This document shows positions 53,203 through 62,291 of a DNA stretch of 64,000 nt, one piece after another; the stretch's first letter is position 1; each line of letters starts with the position of its first letter. The translations under genes were made by a program, and so were the position numbers. The DNA is from Hymenobacter jeollabukensis (lineage in GTDB: Bacteria; Bacteroidota; Bacteroidia; Cytophagales; Hymenobacteraceae). The notes beneath the pieces are model-generated. The model saw nothing but the letters and a program-made list of their open reading frames with translations. It ran no database searches and was not told the DNA's origin. The stretch lies in the NCBI RefSeq assembly GCF_005771675.1, contig NZ_VAJM01000002.1:310001-374000 (forward strand), given 5' to 3'.

Positions 53203-55836
53203 TTACTTAATATCAACCAGCAAACCCACGTAGGCCAGGCGCCCGATGTTGGGGCCGCCGTACACCTGCACGTTGTTGCTGTCCAGGAGGTTGGCGCCGC
53301 CGGCCTGCACCGTGGTGGCCAGGCGCGGAATGGTGTAGCCCACGTAGGCATCCAGGGAGCTGTAGTTGGCCAGCTCGCCCACCGCAAACGGCGTTTCGTA
53401 GAGGTGGCCCTGCGCCCAGCGGTAGTTGGCGGAATAGCTCAGCTGCCCGGCCGTGCCGCTGGCACCCAGGTTGAACTTGTGCTTAGGCGTGTTAAAGAAC
53501 GTCTGGAAGTTCTCATCCGAGATGCGCGAGCGGTCCAGCACGTTCAGGCTATAGTTGGCGCTCAGGGTCAGTGGCTTGACCACGGTGTAGTTCACGCCGG
53601 CCGAGCCGCCCTGGGTGTGTACTTCCTGGTCGGCATTGGTCCACACCTGCAACACCCGGCCCGGGTTGGGCGGGGTACCGTTGGGGTTGCCAATGAAGCG
53701 CTGCGCCCCGATGAAGTCGTTGTACTGGCTGCGGTAGTAGTTCAGGTCGACGTACAGCTTGTTGCTGAGCGTGCCGCGGTAGCCCACTTCGTAAGTGCTC
53801 AGGCGCTCCAACTGCAGCGGGTCTACGTGGATGGGAACCGAAGGCGCGGTGGTCGAGGGCAGCGTCAGGCCGTCGAAGCCCTTGCCCACGTTGCCGAGCA
53901 GCAGCACCGGGCCCACGTCGAGGCGGACGTACTGGTCGAGCTGGGTGGGGGAGCGGAAGGCGCGGCCGTAGCTGGCGCGGAAGCTGTGCTGGCGGTTTTC
54001 GCCCACCGAGTACACCGCCGAGGCCCGCGGCGACACGGCCGGGTCGAAGTTCTTGAAAGCGTCGACGCGTACGGCCAGGGCCAGCTTCAGCCGGTCGTCG
54101 AGCAGCTGCTGGCTGAACTGGGTGTAGGCGCCCATTTCGTGGTTCTGGATGCGCTGGTCGTCGTCGGAAAAGAACTGCCCGTTCGAGCCCAGGCGGAACT
54201 TGCGGTACGAAGCACCCAGAATCAGGCTGGTGCTCTTGCCGAAGCGGAAGTCGTACTGGGCGTTGCCCTCGTTGAGCAGGGAGCTGGGGTTCAGGCGCGC
54301 GCCCCGGCCCGGCCGGTTGTCCTGGATGATGGCCGCGCGCAGCTCCCCGAACCGGGCGTCGCCGGGGGCGAGCTGGGTGGCGTTGGCGGCCTTCTGGGCC
54401 TCCGCCAGGGCCTGCTCCACCGGCAGGCTGCCCGCACGGGCCTGCTTGTAGGCGCCGTTGTAGGTGCCAAAGAACCGCTGGGCATAGGTCGTGGCAGAAC
54501 CTTCGGCTATCGGCGAGTTCTGAATGAACGCGCCCAGAAAGCCCAGATCGTAGGAGTTGTTGCCGAAGTCCTGGGTGGAAGAGCCGCGCAAAAACCACCG
54601 CTCCCCGCGCAGCTCGCCGCGGTACTGGTTGGTGCCGAAGTCGCGCAGGCGGTAGCGGCTGGAGCTCTGGTAGCTGGCCGTGCCCCGGTTGATGCTGGCC
54701 CCCACCGTCGCCTTTATCTTGTCGGTGAGCAGGTACGACACCGTCGGCACCACCTTGAAGGCCTTGGCTTTGTTGTCGTCGGCTACCAGCGTGGTTTCCG
54801 CGAAGCCGGGCATAAATACTGTCTTGCCGTACAGCTCGGGGCTGGTGCCGCCCGGCAGCTGCTGCGCCGGGTTGAAGGTGTTCGACACGTCGCCGTAGCG
54901 GTTCACCGCGTCGTAGCCCAGGGGCGAGCCGGCCGGGTTGTTATTGGGCGTCACGCGCAGGCTGGCCGGGCTGTAGTTGCTGGCCAGCCAGTCATCGGCC
55001 GTCAGGTAGCTGCCGAGCACCTTGAAGGCGAAGCGCTTCCCGATTTTGTGGGCGTAGCGTAGCTGCCCGTCGAAGTAGCTGCGCTGCCCGCCGCGCACCC
55101 GCGCCGAGAAGCCCTCCGTCACGAACGGGTCCTTGGAGTTGAGCAGCACCACGCCGTTGAAGGCGTTGGCCCCGTACAGCGCCGAGGCCGGCCCGTGAAT
55201 TACTTCGATGCTGGCAATATCCAGCTCCGGCAGGCCGGTAAGGTTGCCCGAGTTGATGTTGAGCGAGGGCGACTGGGTGTCGAAGTAGTCGACCAGCTGA
55301 ATCACCCGCTCCGACTTGGGCGAGTTGAATCCGCGGGTGCTGAGGCTGCTCATCACCATGCTCGACGAGTTCACGTCGATGCCCTTGAACTGGTTGAGGC
55401 CGGCCAGCACGTCGGGCGGGGGCAGGCGCTGCACCTGGACGGCACCCACCTTCTCCACCGTCACCGGCGCCTGCTGCAGGGATTCTTCCACGCGGGAAGC
55501 CGCCACCACCACTTCGTTGAGCGTCACAGCTTCGTTGAGCGTCACCACCACGTCGGGGGTGGGCTTGCTCAGCTCCAGCTCGCGGGTTTCGTAGCCCACG
55601 AAGGACACGGAAATGACCACCGGCCCGTCGCTGAAGTCGGCGGGCAGCGAAAACTGCCCTTCCCGGTTGGTGCCGGTGCCGATCAGGGTGCCTTTTAAAA
55701 ATACCGTAGCGCCGGGAATGGGCTGACCGGCATCATTGCGCACGACGCCACCCACGCCGGCTTCTGATTGCGCCAGGGCTGGCAGAGCCAGCACAGCGCC
55801 GCCCAGGGCCAGTAGGCCAGGGTACAGTTGCCGCAT
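53203..55836 (-). CDS. TonB-dependent outer-membrane receptor with CarboxypepD-reg-like domain
   Basis: An 877-residue receptor for TonB-driven import. Signal peptide MRQLYPGLLALGGAVLALPA from the ATG at 55836. A carboxypeptidase-regulatory-like domain (GGVVRNDAGQPIPGATVFL) is at about 28-105. The plug domain has VEVIHGPASALYGANAFNGV-type residues near 215. A 22-strand barrel-like remainder ends at GLLVDIK. It is neither an evident SusC pair nor a siderophore receptor by context; the substrate is unknown. The surrounding tryptophan-catabolism genes make an aromatic or peptide substrate conceivable, but that is speculation. Confidence 0.92.
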   Translation of the reverse strand: MRQLYPGLLALGGAVLALPALAQSEAGVGGVVRNDAGQPIPGATVFLKGTLIGTGTNREGQFSLPADFSDGPVVISVSFVGYETRELELSKPTPDVVVTLNEAVTLNEVVVAASRVEESLQQAPVTVEKVGAVQVQRLPPPDVLAGLNQFKGIDVNSSSMVMSSLSTRGFNSPKSERVIQLVDYFDTQSPSLNINSGNLTGLPELDIASIEVIHGPASALYGANAFNGVVLLNSKDPFVTEGFSARVRGGQRSYFDGQLRYAHKIGKRFAFKVLGSYLTADDWLASNYSPASLRVTPNNNPAGSPLGYDAVNRYGDVSNTFNPAQQLPGGTSPELYGKTVFMPGFAETTLVADDNKAKAFKVVPTVSYLLTDKIKATVGASINRGTASYQSSSRYRLRDFGTNQYRGELRGERWFLRGSSTQDFGNNSYDLGFLGAFIQNSPIAEGSATTYAQRFFGTYNGAYKQARAGSLPVEQALAEAQKAANATQLAPGDARFGELRAAIIQDNRPGRGARLNPSSLLNEGNAQYDFRFGKSTSLILGASYRKFRLGSNGQFFSDDDQRIQNHEMGAYTQFSQQLLDDRLKLALAVRVDAFKNFDPAVSPRASAVYSVGENRQHSFRASYGRAFRSPTQLDQYVRLDVGPVLLLGNVGKGFDGLTLPSTTAPSVPIHVDPLQLERLSTYEVGYRGTLSNKLYVDLNYYRSQYNDFIGAQRFIGNPNGTPPNPGRVLQVWTNADQEVHTQGGSAGVNYTVVKPLTLSANYSLNVLDRSRISDENFQTFFNTPKHKFNLGASGTAGQLSYSANYRWAQGHLYETPFAVGELANYSSLDAYVGYTIPRLATTVQAGGANLLDSNNVQVYGGPNIGRLAYVGLLVDIK

Positions 55837-56423
55837 AACAAGAGAAGAAAGAGGGAAGAAAGACGCAGCATAACGTTCCGGGATACGCTGCATGCCTACA
55901 AATTTCCGTAATCTTTCCGGATTTATAATGCCTTGATTAATATAATGCTAGCTAATTCCCGCTGGGCTGGTGCTAAATGCATTTTCAGCCCTCCTAAAGC
56001 TGTTAATATCGAATATCCGGGTGTCCAGTCAGACTGGGGCAGTCCAGGTCGCCGAGGGTAAAATCACCGATTTGAAGCTGGCCCGGGCCAGCATCTGTAG
56101 CAGCTGCTTGCTCCGCGTAGGCTGCTTCGCTTGCTACAGGTTTGGGCGTACTATCTTGGCTTACAGCTCCAAATATTGGTTGCGGTGTGATTAGACGGGG
56201 AGTAGGAAATGCAATCATGTTGGGGTAGGGTGCTTTGGTACTTAAGGGAGAATTAATGGTAAGGTAGGTAATCATACGGTGTTTACTGTACTAAGTCAAT
56301 AATGCTTGTGTATTTTCTGGTAATAGTATCATTTGTAGTAGCATTTGCTGTTACAATCGGGGAAGAAGTATTCAGTGTGCGTATAAGCGGAATGCCTTAC
56401 TTTCGGCGCCACGCATTCCCCGT
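55837..56423. other. 587-base AT-richer gap between divergent genes
   Basis: Noticeably lower in GC than its surroundings. It separates the divergent TonB receptor and kmo genes. TACTTTCG (56399-56406), 18 bases before the kmo ATG, resembles a -7 element. A 90-residue minus frame (56003-56275) is listed separately with low confidence. Nothing else is recognisable. Confidence 0.5.
56003..56275 (-). CDS. Possible small hypothetical protein
   Basis: A 90-codon ATG frame in the AT-rich gap, beginning MITYLTINSPLSTK and ending LGDLDCPSLTGHPDIRY. It has no signal peptide or known motif. An overlapping plus frame (55970-56194) has no better support. It may be a real orphan gene or chance. Confidence 0.25.
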   Translation of the reverse strand: MITYLTINSPLSTKAPYPNMIAFPTPRLITPQPIFGAVSQDSTPKPVASEAAYAEQAAATDAGPGQLQIGDFTLGDLDCPSLTGHPDIRY

Positions 56424-57821
56424 ATGACGACTTCTGCCACCCCCACGCCGGGCATCCCGACTCCGGCCGCCGATACCAACCGTCTGACCATTACCGGTGC
56501 CGGCCTGGTCGGTTCCCTGCTCGCGCTGTACCTGGCCCGCCGTGACTACCAGGTAGATGTGTACGAGCGGCGCCCCGACCCGCGCCGCGCCGGCGTCGAT
56601 GCCGGCCGCTCCATCAACCTGGCCCTGTCGGACCGCGGCTGGCGGGCGCTGGAGGGCGTGGGCATTGCCGAAGCGGTGCGGGAAGTGGCCATTCCGATGT
56701 ATGGGCGGGTGATGCACGACGCGCACGGCAACCTCAGCCAGCAGCCCTACGGTCAGCCCGGGCAGGGCATTTTTTCGGTGTCGCGGGGCGGGCTGAACCG
56801 CCGTCTGCTGGAGCTGGCCGAAGCCGAAGCCGGCGTGCGGCTGTTCTTTGGCCAGCAGTGCCTCGACGTGAACCTGCGCCAGCAGGAGCTGCACCTGCGC
56901 GACATCGAAACCGGCGCGGAGCAGCACGTGGGCTACCAGCACCTCTTCGGCACCGACGGCGCCTTCTCGGCCGTGCGCGGCGCCCTGCAGAAAACGGAGC
57001 GGTTCGACTACTCGCAGTCCTACCTCGAATACGGCTACAAGGAGCTGACCATTGCGGCGGCGCCGGATGGCGGCTGGGTGCTGGAAAAGCACGCGCTGCA
57101 CATCTGGCCGCGCGGCAGCTACATGATGATTGCCCTGCCCAACCTCGATGGGACCTTCACCTGCACGCTGTTTTTCCCCTTCGAGGGTGCCGACTCGTTT
57201 GCCTCGCTGCAGACGCCCGCCGACGTGACGGAGTTTTTCGGGCGCGTCTTCCCCGATGCGCTGCCGCTGATGCCGGAGCTGACCGACGACTTCTTCCACA
57301 ACCCCACCTCCTCGCTGGTGACGGTGAAGTGCTTTCCCTGGTCGCTCGGCGACGAGGCGTTGCTGCTCGGCGACGCGGCTCACGCCATCGTGCCCTTCTA
57401 CGGGCAGGGCATGAACGCCGGCTTCGAAGACTGCACCGTGCTCGACGAGCTGATGGAGCGGCACGGCGCCGACTGGCAGACGGTGTTCCGCGAGTTTCAG
57501 CAACTGCGTAAGCCCAACACCGACGCCGTGGCCGACCTGGCCGTGTACAACTTCGTGGAAATGCGCGACAAGGTGGCCGACCCGCGCTTTCTGCTGCAGA
57601 AGAAAATCGAGGGCAAAATATCGGCCCAGTACCCCGGGCAGTGGACTTCGCTCTACTCCCAGGTCACCTTCTCGCACCGACCCTACGCCGAAGCCTGGGC
57701 CAACGGCCAGCGCCAGGACGCCATCATGGCCCGCCTGATGAAGCACATCGAGACCGAAGCCGACTACGACCGGCCCGAGGTGCAGGCAATGGTGGAAAAG
57801 GAGCTGGAGCGGGCCGGGTAA
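56424..57821 (+). CDS. kmo: Kynurenine 3-monooxygenase
   Basis: An FAD-dependent hydroxylase converting L-kynurenine to 3-hydroxykynurenine. It has 465 residues. The FAD dinucleotide motif TGAGLVGSLLALYLARR starts at residue 24, and RSINLALSDRGWRALEGVG is diagnostic of KMO. The second FAD motif is LLGDAAHAIVPFYGQGMNAG near residue 315. The C-terminal region (KKIEGKISAQYPGQWTSLYS) is as in bacterial KMOs. It is the first kynurenine-specific step encoded here. It converges with the PAP2-like gene, 6 bases apart. Confidence 0.97.
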   Translation: MTTSATPTPGIPTPAADTNRLTITGAGLVGSLLALYLARRDYQVDVYERRPDPRRAGVDAGRSINLALSDRGWRALEGVGIAEAVREVAIPMYGRVMHDAHGNLSQQPYGQPGQGIFSVSRGGLNRRLLELAEAEAGVRLFFGQQCLDVNLRQQELHLRDIETGAEQHVGYQHLFGTDGAFSAVRGALQKTERFDYSQSYLEYGYKELTIAAAPDGGWVLEKHALHIWPRGSYMMIALPNLDGTFTCTLFFPFEGADSFASLQTPADVTEFFGRVFPDALPLMPELTDDFFHNPTSSLVTVKCFPWSLGDEALLLGDAAHAIVPFYGQGMNAGFEDCTVLDELMERHGADWQTVFREFQQLRKPNTDAVADLAVYNFVEMRDKVADPRFLLQKKIEGKISAQYPGQWTSLYSQVTFSHRPYAEAWANGQRQDAIMARLMKHIETEADYDRPEVQAMVEKELERAG

Positions 57822-57827
57822 CCGGCG

Positions 57828-58448
57828 TTAGAGTGCGCTGAACGTCAGCCCTATCACCGTGCCCAGGCCCAGCCCGGCCAGCACCTGTGCGCGGGTGTGG
57901 GCGCGCAGCCGCAGCCGGGCCCAGCCCACGGCCGCCGCCAGCAGCACTACGGCCAGCAAAGTGAGCGGGGCGGCGCTACCACTGCCCGGGGCCGTCAGCA
58001 GCCACAGGCTCAGCCCGCTGGCGCCGCCCATGCCCACGCCGTGCGCGCTGATTTTCCACCATAGCGTAATAAGCGTAGTCAGCAGCACCGATACGGTGAT
58101 GCCGGCGAATAGCCGACTTAGCAGACTGGCCTGCGGGGCGTAGCTGGCCAGCAGCACGGCCGCCGCCGCAAAGCCACCGGCGGCCAGCAGCAGCGGGGCG
58201 GTGCGCTGCCGGCGGTCGGGCAGTTCCACCGAGCTGATGAGGCCGAAGCGGGCCATCAGGCCAATCAGCAAACTGGGCAGCCAGAAGCTCAGCGCCCAGG
58301 CTTGGAGCAGCAAAGCCGCTGGCACCGGTGCCACCCCGGACACCGGCAGCCGGCCGGGCCAGCCGTAGCAGAGCAGCAGCACCAAGTACGTGGGCACCAG
58401 CATCGGGTGTAGCACAACGGACAGGCCGTAAGCCAGACGGTCTTTCAA
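57828..58448 (-). CDS. PAP2-like membrane protein
   Basis: About 206 residues with six hydrophobic segments, of a Bacteroidota family weakly related to PAP2 phosphatases. SAHGVGMGG (a conserved His) and the terminal RAHTRAQVLAGLGLG resemble the PAP2 SxxxH and SRxxxxxHxxxDVxxG signatures, but the full phosphatase motif is not intact. The frame opens at TTG 58490, but that part overlaps the rpoN terminator hairpin. I prefer TTG 58448 (LKDRLAYGLSVVLHPM); the ATG at 58403 is the other option. Confidence 0.68.
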   Translation of the reverse strand: MKDRLAYGLSVVLHPMLVPTYLVLLLCYGWPGRLPVSGVAPVPAALLLQAWALSFWLPSLLIGLMARFGLISSVELPDRRQRTAPLLLAAGGFAAAAVLLASYAPQASLLSRLFAGITVSVLLTTLITLWWKISAHGVGMGGASGLSLWLLTAPGSGSAAPLTLLAVVLLAAAVGWARLRLRAHTRAQVLAGLGLGTVIGLTFSAL

Positions 58449-58462
58449 ATCGACGGAAAAAG

Positions 58463-58517
58463 AAAAGCGAAGAAGGCGGAACGGCGGCAAACCACCAACT
58501 CCGTCTTCTTCGCTTTT
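58463..58517 (-). terminator. 18-bp hairpin terminator after rpoN
   Basis: AAAAGCGAAGAAGGCGGA (58463-58480) pairs with TCCGTCTTCTTCGCTTTT (58500-58517) with one mismatch and ends in T residues on either strand. It lies just past the rpoN stop. Confidence 0.75.
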
Positions 58518-58533
58518 GCGGGAATGGACTTGC

Positions 58534-60114
58534 TTATAGCTCCTTGCGCAGCCGCGCCACCGGAATGTTCAGCTGCTCGCGGTACTTGGCCACGGTGCGC
58601 CGAGCAATGTTATAGCCGCGGGTGTTGAGCATCTTTTCCAGCTTGTCGTCCGACAGCGGGCGGCGCTTGTCCTCGGCTTCGATGATTTCCTTCAGAATGT
58701 GCTTCACCTCCCGCGAGCTGGCATCCTCGCCCGAGTCGGTGGCAATGCCTTCGGAGAAGAAGTACTTCAGCGGGTAAATGCCGAATTCCGTCTGCACGGC
58801 CTTGGAGTTGGCCACCCGGCTCACGGTGCTGATGTCCATGCCGATTTCGGTGGCTATGTCCTTCAGAATCATGGGCCGTAGCTTGCTTTCGTCGCCGTCG
58901 AGGAAAAACTCGCGCTGGTAGCGCACGATGGAGTCCATGGTGCGCAGCAGGGTGTTCTGGCGCTGCTTGATGGCGTCAATAAACCACTTGGCCGCGTCCA
59001 GCTTCTGCTTCACGAAGGTCACGGCCTCCTTGAGCTTTTTGTCCTTGCGGGCACCCTTGTCGTAGGCCTGAAACATCTCCTGGTAGTCGCGGCTCACGCG
59101 CAGGTCCGGGGCGTTGCGGGCGTTCAGGGTCAGGCTCAGGTCGCCGTTGTCGTTGGTCAGAATGAAGTCGGGGATGATGTACTGCACCCGGCCGCCGCCG
59201 GTGGGGCCGGAGCCGCCGGGCTTGGGGTTGAGTTTCAGAATCAGGCTGATGGCGTCCTTTAGCTCGTCGTCTTCCAGGTCCAGCTTCTGCTGAATGCGCT
59301 GGTAGTGCTTCTTGGTGAACTCGTCGAACGTGTCCATCAGAATGTGCTGGGCGTGGTCCACCATGTCGTCGTGGGGGCGGCGGTCCAGCTGCAGCAGCAG
59401 GCACTCGCGCAGGTCGCGGGCCCCGATGCCGGGCGGGTCGAAGGTCTGAATCAGGCGCAGCACCTGCTCGATTTCCGCCTCCGTGGCGTCGATGTTCTGC
59501 GAGAAGGCCAGGTCGTTGACGATGGCGCCCAGGTCGCGGCGGATGTAGCCGTCGGCGTCGATGGAGCCGATGAGCTGCCGCCCGATGGCCTCTTCCTTGT
59601 CGTCGAGGTCCATGAAGCGCAGCTGCTCGAACAGCGAGTCGGTGAGGGTGCTGCTGGTATCGGCCAGGGGCATGTCGCGCTCTTCCTCGTCGCCGCCGTT
59701 GTCGCCCTGCATCTTGTAGCCGGCTATTTCGTCGTCGTTGAGGTAGTCATCGATGTCGAGGTCGTCGCTTTCCTTGGTTTCGCTGGTGTCCTCGTCCTTG
59801 GGCAGCTCGATTTCGGGCTCGGGCACCTCGTCGAAGTCCTCGTCGAGAATGTTTTCCTCGTTGTCGTACTCTTCGCCCTCGGCCGGCTCGTCGGGCGTAT
59901 CGTCGTCCGCGTCGTCGCCAAACTCGTCGTCGGCGTCCTCATCGGCCAGGTCGGCTTCCTCCGCGTCGCCCTCTTCCAGGGCCGGATTCATCTCCAGCTC
60001 TTCCTTGATGCGCATTTCCAGCTCCGCCGTAGGAATTTGGAGGAGCTTGATGAATTGGATCTGTTGGGGGGACAGCTTCTGCGAGAGAAGCTGCTTCATG
60101 TCCAGTCTTTGCAT
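58534..60114 (-). CDS. rpoN: RNA polymerase sigma-54 factor
   Basis: A 526-residue sigma factor for promoters opened by enhancer-binding ATPases. Region I is at the N-terminus (MKQLLSQKLSPQQIQFIKLLQ...LEEELEMNP-like). A very acidic region II runs from about residue 48 to 150. The core-binding domain includes NIDATEAEIEQVLRLIQTFDPPGIGARDL. The HTH is DISTVSRVANSKAV, and the RpoN box is ARRTVAKYREQL near the end. The ATG at 60114 begins the family N-terminus; MKQ at 60099 is an alternative. Two TAnnTTTG-like elements lie upstream. Confidence 0.97.
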   Translation of the reverse strand: MQRLDMKQLLSQKLSPQQIQFIKLLQIPTAELEMRIKEELEMNPALEEGDAEEADLADEDADDEFGDDADDDTPDEPAEGEEYDNEENILDEDFDEVPEPEIELPKDEDTSETKESDDLDIDDYLNDDEIAGYKMQGDNGGDEEERDMPLADTSSTLTDSLFEQLRFMDLDDKEEAIGRQLIGSIDADGYIRRDLGAIVNDLAFSQNIDATEAEIEQVLRLIQTFDPPGIGARDLRECLLLQLDRRPHDDMVDHAQHILMDTFDEFTKKHYQRIQQKLDLEDDELKDAISLILKLNPKPGGSGPTGGGRVQYIIPDFILTNDNGDLSLTLNARNAPDLRVSRDYQEMFQAYDKGARKDKKLKEAVTFVKQKLDAAKWFIDAIKQRQNTLLRTMDSIVRYQREFFLDGDESKLRPMILKDIATEIGMDISTVSRVANSKAVQTEFGIYPLKYFFSEGIATDSGEDASSREVKHILKEIIEAEDKRRPLSDDKLEKMLNTRGYNIARRTVAKYREQLNIPVARLRKEL

Positions 60115-60139
60115 GGCGGAGGTAAGCGGTGCGGGGCGC

Positions 60140-60171
60140 CAAAAGTAGCAGGCGCGGGCCTGCCAAATATA
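60140..60171 (-). promoter_or_regulatory. Candidate rpoN promoter elements
   Basis: On the minus strand, TATATTTG (60164-60171) and TACTTTTG (60140-60147) both match TAnnTTTG. The TTTG of the first lies 16 bases before the second and may serve as its -33 element. Confidence 0.4.
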
Positions 60172-60250
60172 GCCTACTGTGTACTTGAGTTCGGGGCGAA
60201 AGGTTGGTGAGCGAGGGGGAGGACCGGTAATGCAGGCCAAATGACGAAGA

Positions 60251-60358
60251 ACGTCATGTCGAGCGAAGTCGAGACATCTCGCTGGATAGTAATTCCAATC
60301 ATCCGGTTACTATCCGCAGTCAGCACGCGAGATGTCTCGACTTCGCTCGACATGACGT
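60251..60358. repeat. Dispersed inverted repeat, family A, copy 2
   Basis: The left arm 60251-60283 and the right arm 60322-60358 share 32 perfectly complementary bases (GTCATGTCGAGCGAAGTCGA core). A second stem, GGATAGTAA/TTACTATCC, forms inside the loop. The arms match copy 1 at 766-879. It separates the divergent rpoN and asnS genes. Confidence 0.87.
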
Positions 60359-60385
60359 TCTGATTTGCTCTGAATGACGAATGGG

Positions 60386-60420
60386 TTTGTTCGGAATGAC
60401 GGGCAAGGCGCGTATTTTTG
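60386..60420 (+). promoter_or_regulatory. Bacteroidota-type promoter of asnS
   Basis: TTTG (60386-60389) and TATTTTTG (60413-60420) are 23 bases apart, within the range for the Bacteroidota -33/-7 promoter, and lie 26 bases before the asnS ATG. This is the best promoter in the window. Confidence 0.55.
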
Positions 60421-60445
60421 CCGGCTCAACTTCATTGCTAAGACG

Positions 60446-61840
60446 ATGTCCGTCAGAAGATCAAGCGTAGAGGCGCTGCTGACCAGCCAGGAGCTGGACC
60501 GCGAAGTGCTCGTAAAAGGCTGGGTGCGAACCCGCCGCGGCAACAAATACGTGCAGTTTATTGCCGTCAACGACGGCTCGACCATCAATAATCTGCAGGT
60601 AGTAGCCGACGCTGAGAAGTTTCCGGAGGAAACGCTGAAGGACGTCACCACCGGCTCGTGCATTGCCGTGCGCGGCAAGCTGGTGGCCTCGCAGGGCAAG
60701 GGCCAGGCCACTGAAGTGCAGGCTCTCGAAATCGAGGTGCTGGGCAAGGCCGACCCCGAGACCTACCCGCTGCAGAAGAAGGGCCACTCCCTGGAATTCC
60801 TGCGCGAAATTGCCCACCTGCGCCCCCGCACCAACACCTTCGGGGCGGTGCTGCGCCTGCGCCACGCGCTGGCCTTCGGCATTCACCAGTACTTCAACGA
60901 CCGGGGCTTCTTCTACGTCCACACGCCCATCATCACCGGCTCCGACGCCGAGGGCGCGGGCCAGATGTTCCGCGTGACCACCCTGCCCGACCAGAACCCG
61001 CCGCTCAACGACGCCGGGCAGGTCGACTATTCGGAGGACTTCTTCGGCAAAGCCACCAACCTGACCGTTTCGGGGCAGCTGGAGGGCGAGCTGGCCGCCA
61101 TGGCCCTGGGCCAGGTGTATACCTTCGGGCCGACTTTCCGCGCCGAAAACTCCAACACGGCCCGCCACCTGGCCGAGTTCTGGATGATCGAGCCGGAAAT
61201 GGCCTTCTACGACCTGCAAGACAACATGGACCTGGCGGAGGATTTCCTGCGCTACCTGGTGCGCTACGCCCTGGAGAAGTGCCCGGCCGATCTGCAGTTC
61301 CTCAACGACCAGTACGACAAGGAGCTGCTCAACCGCCTGCGCTTCGTCATCGACAACGACTTCCAGCGCCTGACCTATACCGAGGCAGTGGATATCCTGA
61401 AGACGGCCAAGCAGAAGTTTGAATTCCCGGTGGACTGGGGCACCGATCTGCAGTCGGAGCACGAGCGGTACCTGGTGGAGAAGCACTTCAAGAAGCCGGT
61501 GATTCTGACGAACTACCCGAAGGACATCAAGGCCTTCTACATGAAGCTCGACGAGGACGGCCGCACCGTGCGCGCCATGGACGTGCTTTTCCCCGGCATC
61601 GGCGAAATCATCGGCGGCTCGCAGCGCGAGGAAGACCTGGAGAAGCTGCGCGGCCGCATGCAGGAAATGCACGTGCCCGAGGACGAGCTGTGGTGGTACC
61701 TCGACACCCGCCGCTTCGGCGCCGCCCCGCACTCGGGCTTCGGCCTGGGCTTCGAGCGCCTGGTGCTCTTCGTGACCGGCATGACCAACATCCGCGACGT
61801 GATTCCCTTCCCGCGCTTCCCGAAGAACGCGGAGTTTTAA
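60446..61840 (+). CDS. asnS: Asparaginyl-tRNA synthetase
   Basis: Charges tRNA-Asn in the cytoplasm. The 464 residues from the ATG at 60446 comprise an N-terminal OB-fold anticodon-binding domain ([20 protein letters not shown]) and a class IIb catalytic core. Motif 2 is [20 protein letters not shown], and motif 3 is [20 protein letters not shown] followed by DVIPFPRFP. The asparagine-enzyme feature [11 protein letters not shown] is present. A longer frame from 60374 is the promoter region. A terminator follows. Confidence 0.98.
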   Translation: MSVRRSSVEALLTSQELDREVLVKGWVRTRRGNKYVQFIAVNDGSTINNLQVVADAEKFPEETLKDVTTGSCIAVRGKLVASQGKGQATEVQALEIEVLGKADPETYPLQKKGHSLEFLREIAHLRPRTNTFGAVLRLRHALAFGIHQYFNDRGFFYVHTPIITGSDAEGAGQMFRVTTLPDQNPPLNDAGQVDYSEDFFGKATNLTVSGQLEGELAAMALGQVYTFGPTFRAENSNTARHLAEFWMIEPEMAFYDLQDNMDLAEDFLRYLVRYALEKCPADLQFLNDQYDKELLNRLRFVIDNDFQRLTYTEAVDILKTAKQKFEFPVDWGTDLQSEHERYLVEKHFKKPVILTNYPKDIKAFYMKLDEDGRTVRAMDVLFPGIGEIIGGSQREEDLEKLRGRMQEMHVPEDELWWYLDTRRFGAAPHSGFGLGFERLVLFVTGMTNIRDVIPFPRFPKNAEF

Positions 61841-61901
61841 GCGCTCAGGCGGCGCCAAACAACAACGTCCGGCTAGCATAGCTTATCCTTAGCCAACACT
61901 C

Positions 61902-61936
61902 AAAGCCGCCCGGTCACTTGACCGGAGCGGCTTTTT
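61902..61936 (+). terminator. asnS terminator
   Basis: AAAGCCGC (61902-61909) and GCGGCTTT (61927-61934) enclose an inner CCGGTCA/TGACCGG stem and are followed by T residues. Confidence 0.8.
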
Positions 61937-62242
61937 GTATGTTGTGGGCATGAGGGTATCAACTGATTTTGGGAATGCCCTAGTCTGGACGCTGCGGTAT
62001 TTCGGCACCGTCAGTTGGAAGACGTTCGTCGTACGAGCCACGTTTACCGCTTGGCCGCCGGCTGACTGGTCATGGATTGAAGTGAAGATAAACGGCTGGG
62101 GGATACACCTGCTGCATGCGTCCTGGCTGGCTAAGAAAGCGCAGGCCACCGAAGCCGTGCCCGCTGCTGGGTAACGAGCGGCCCCGCCGCGCGGGCTTTA
62201 CCGGAAGTCCGTCCGCCGCGCCCGCCCAAACCCATCCTGCTG

Positions 62243-62291
62243 CACCTAGGCCGGGCGTTTTTGTCGCATCAACATGCGACAAAAACGCCTA
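62243..62291 (+). repeat. Bulged hairpin with T-rich arm
   Basis: CCTAGGC (62243-62249) plus CGTTTTTGTCGCAT pairs with ATGCGACAAAAACGCCTAGG (62272-62291), leaving a CGGG bulge. It lies about 70 bases before the surface-protein start. It is a terminator or a leader structure. Confidence 0.6.

Noticed and set aside
53095-55062. 655-codon plus frame opposite the TonB receptor
   Set aside because: Antisense shadow of a clear TonB-dependent receptor, with a Val/Gly/Gln/His-rich composition and no family features.
61935-62174. 79-codon hypothetical gene after asnS
   Set aside because: It overlaps an equally long minus frame, begins inside the terminator region and shows no motif or signal peptide.
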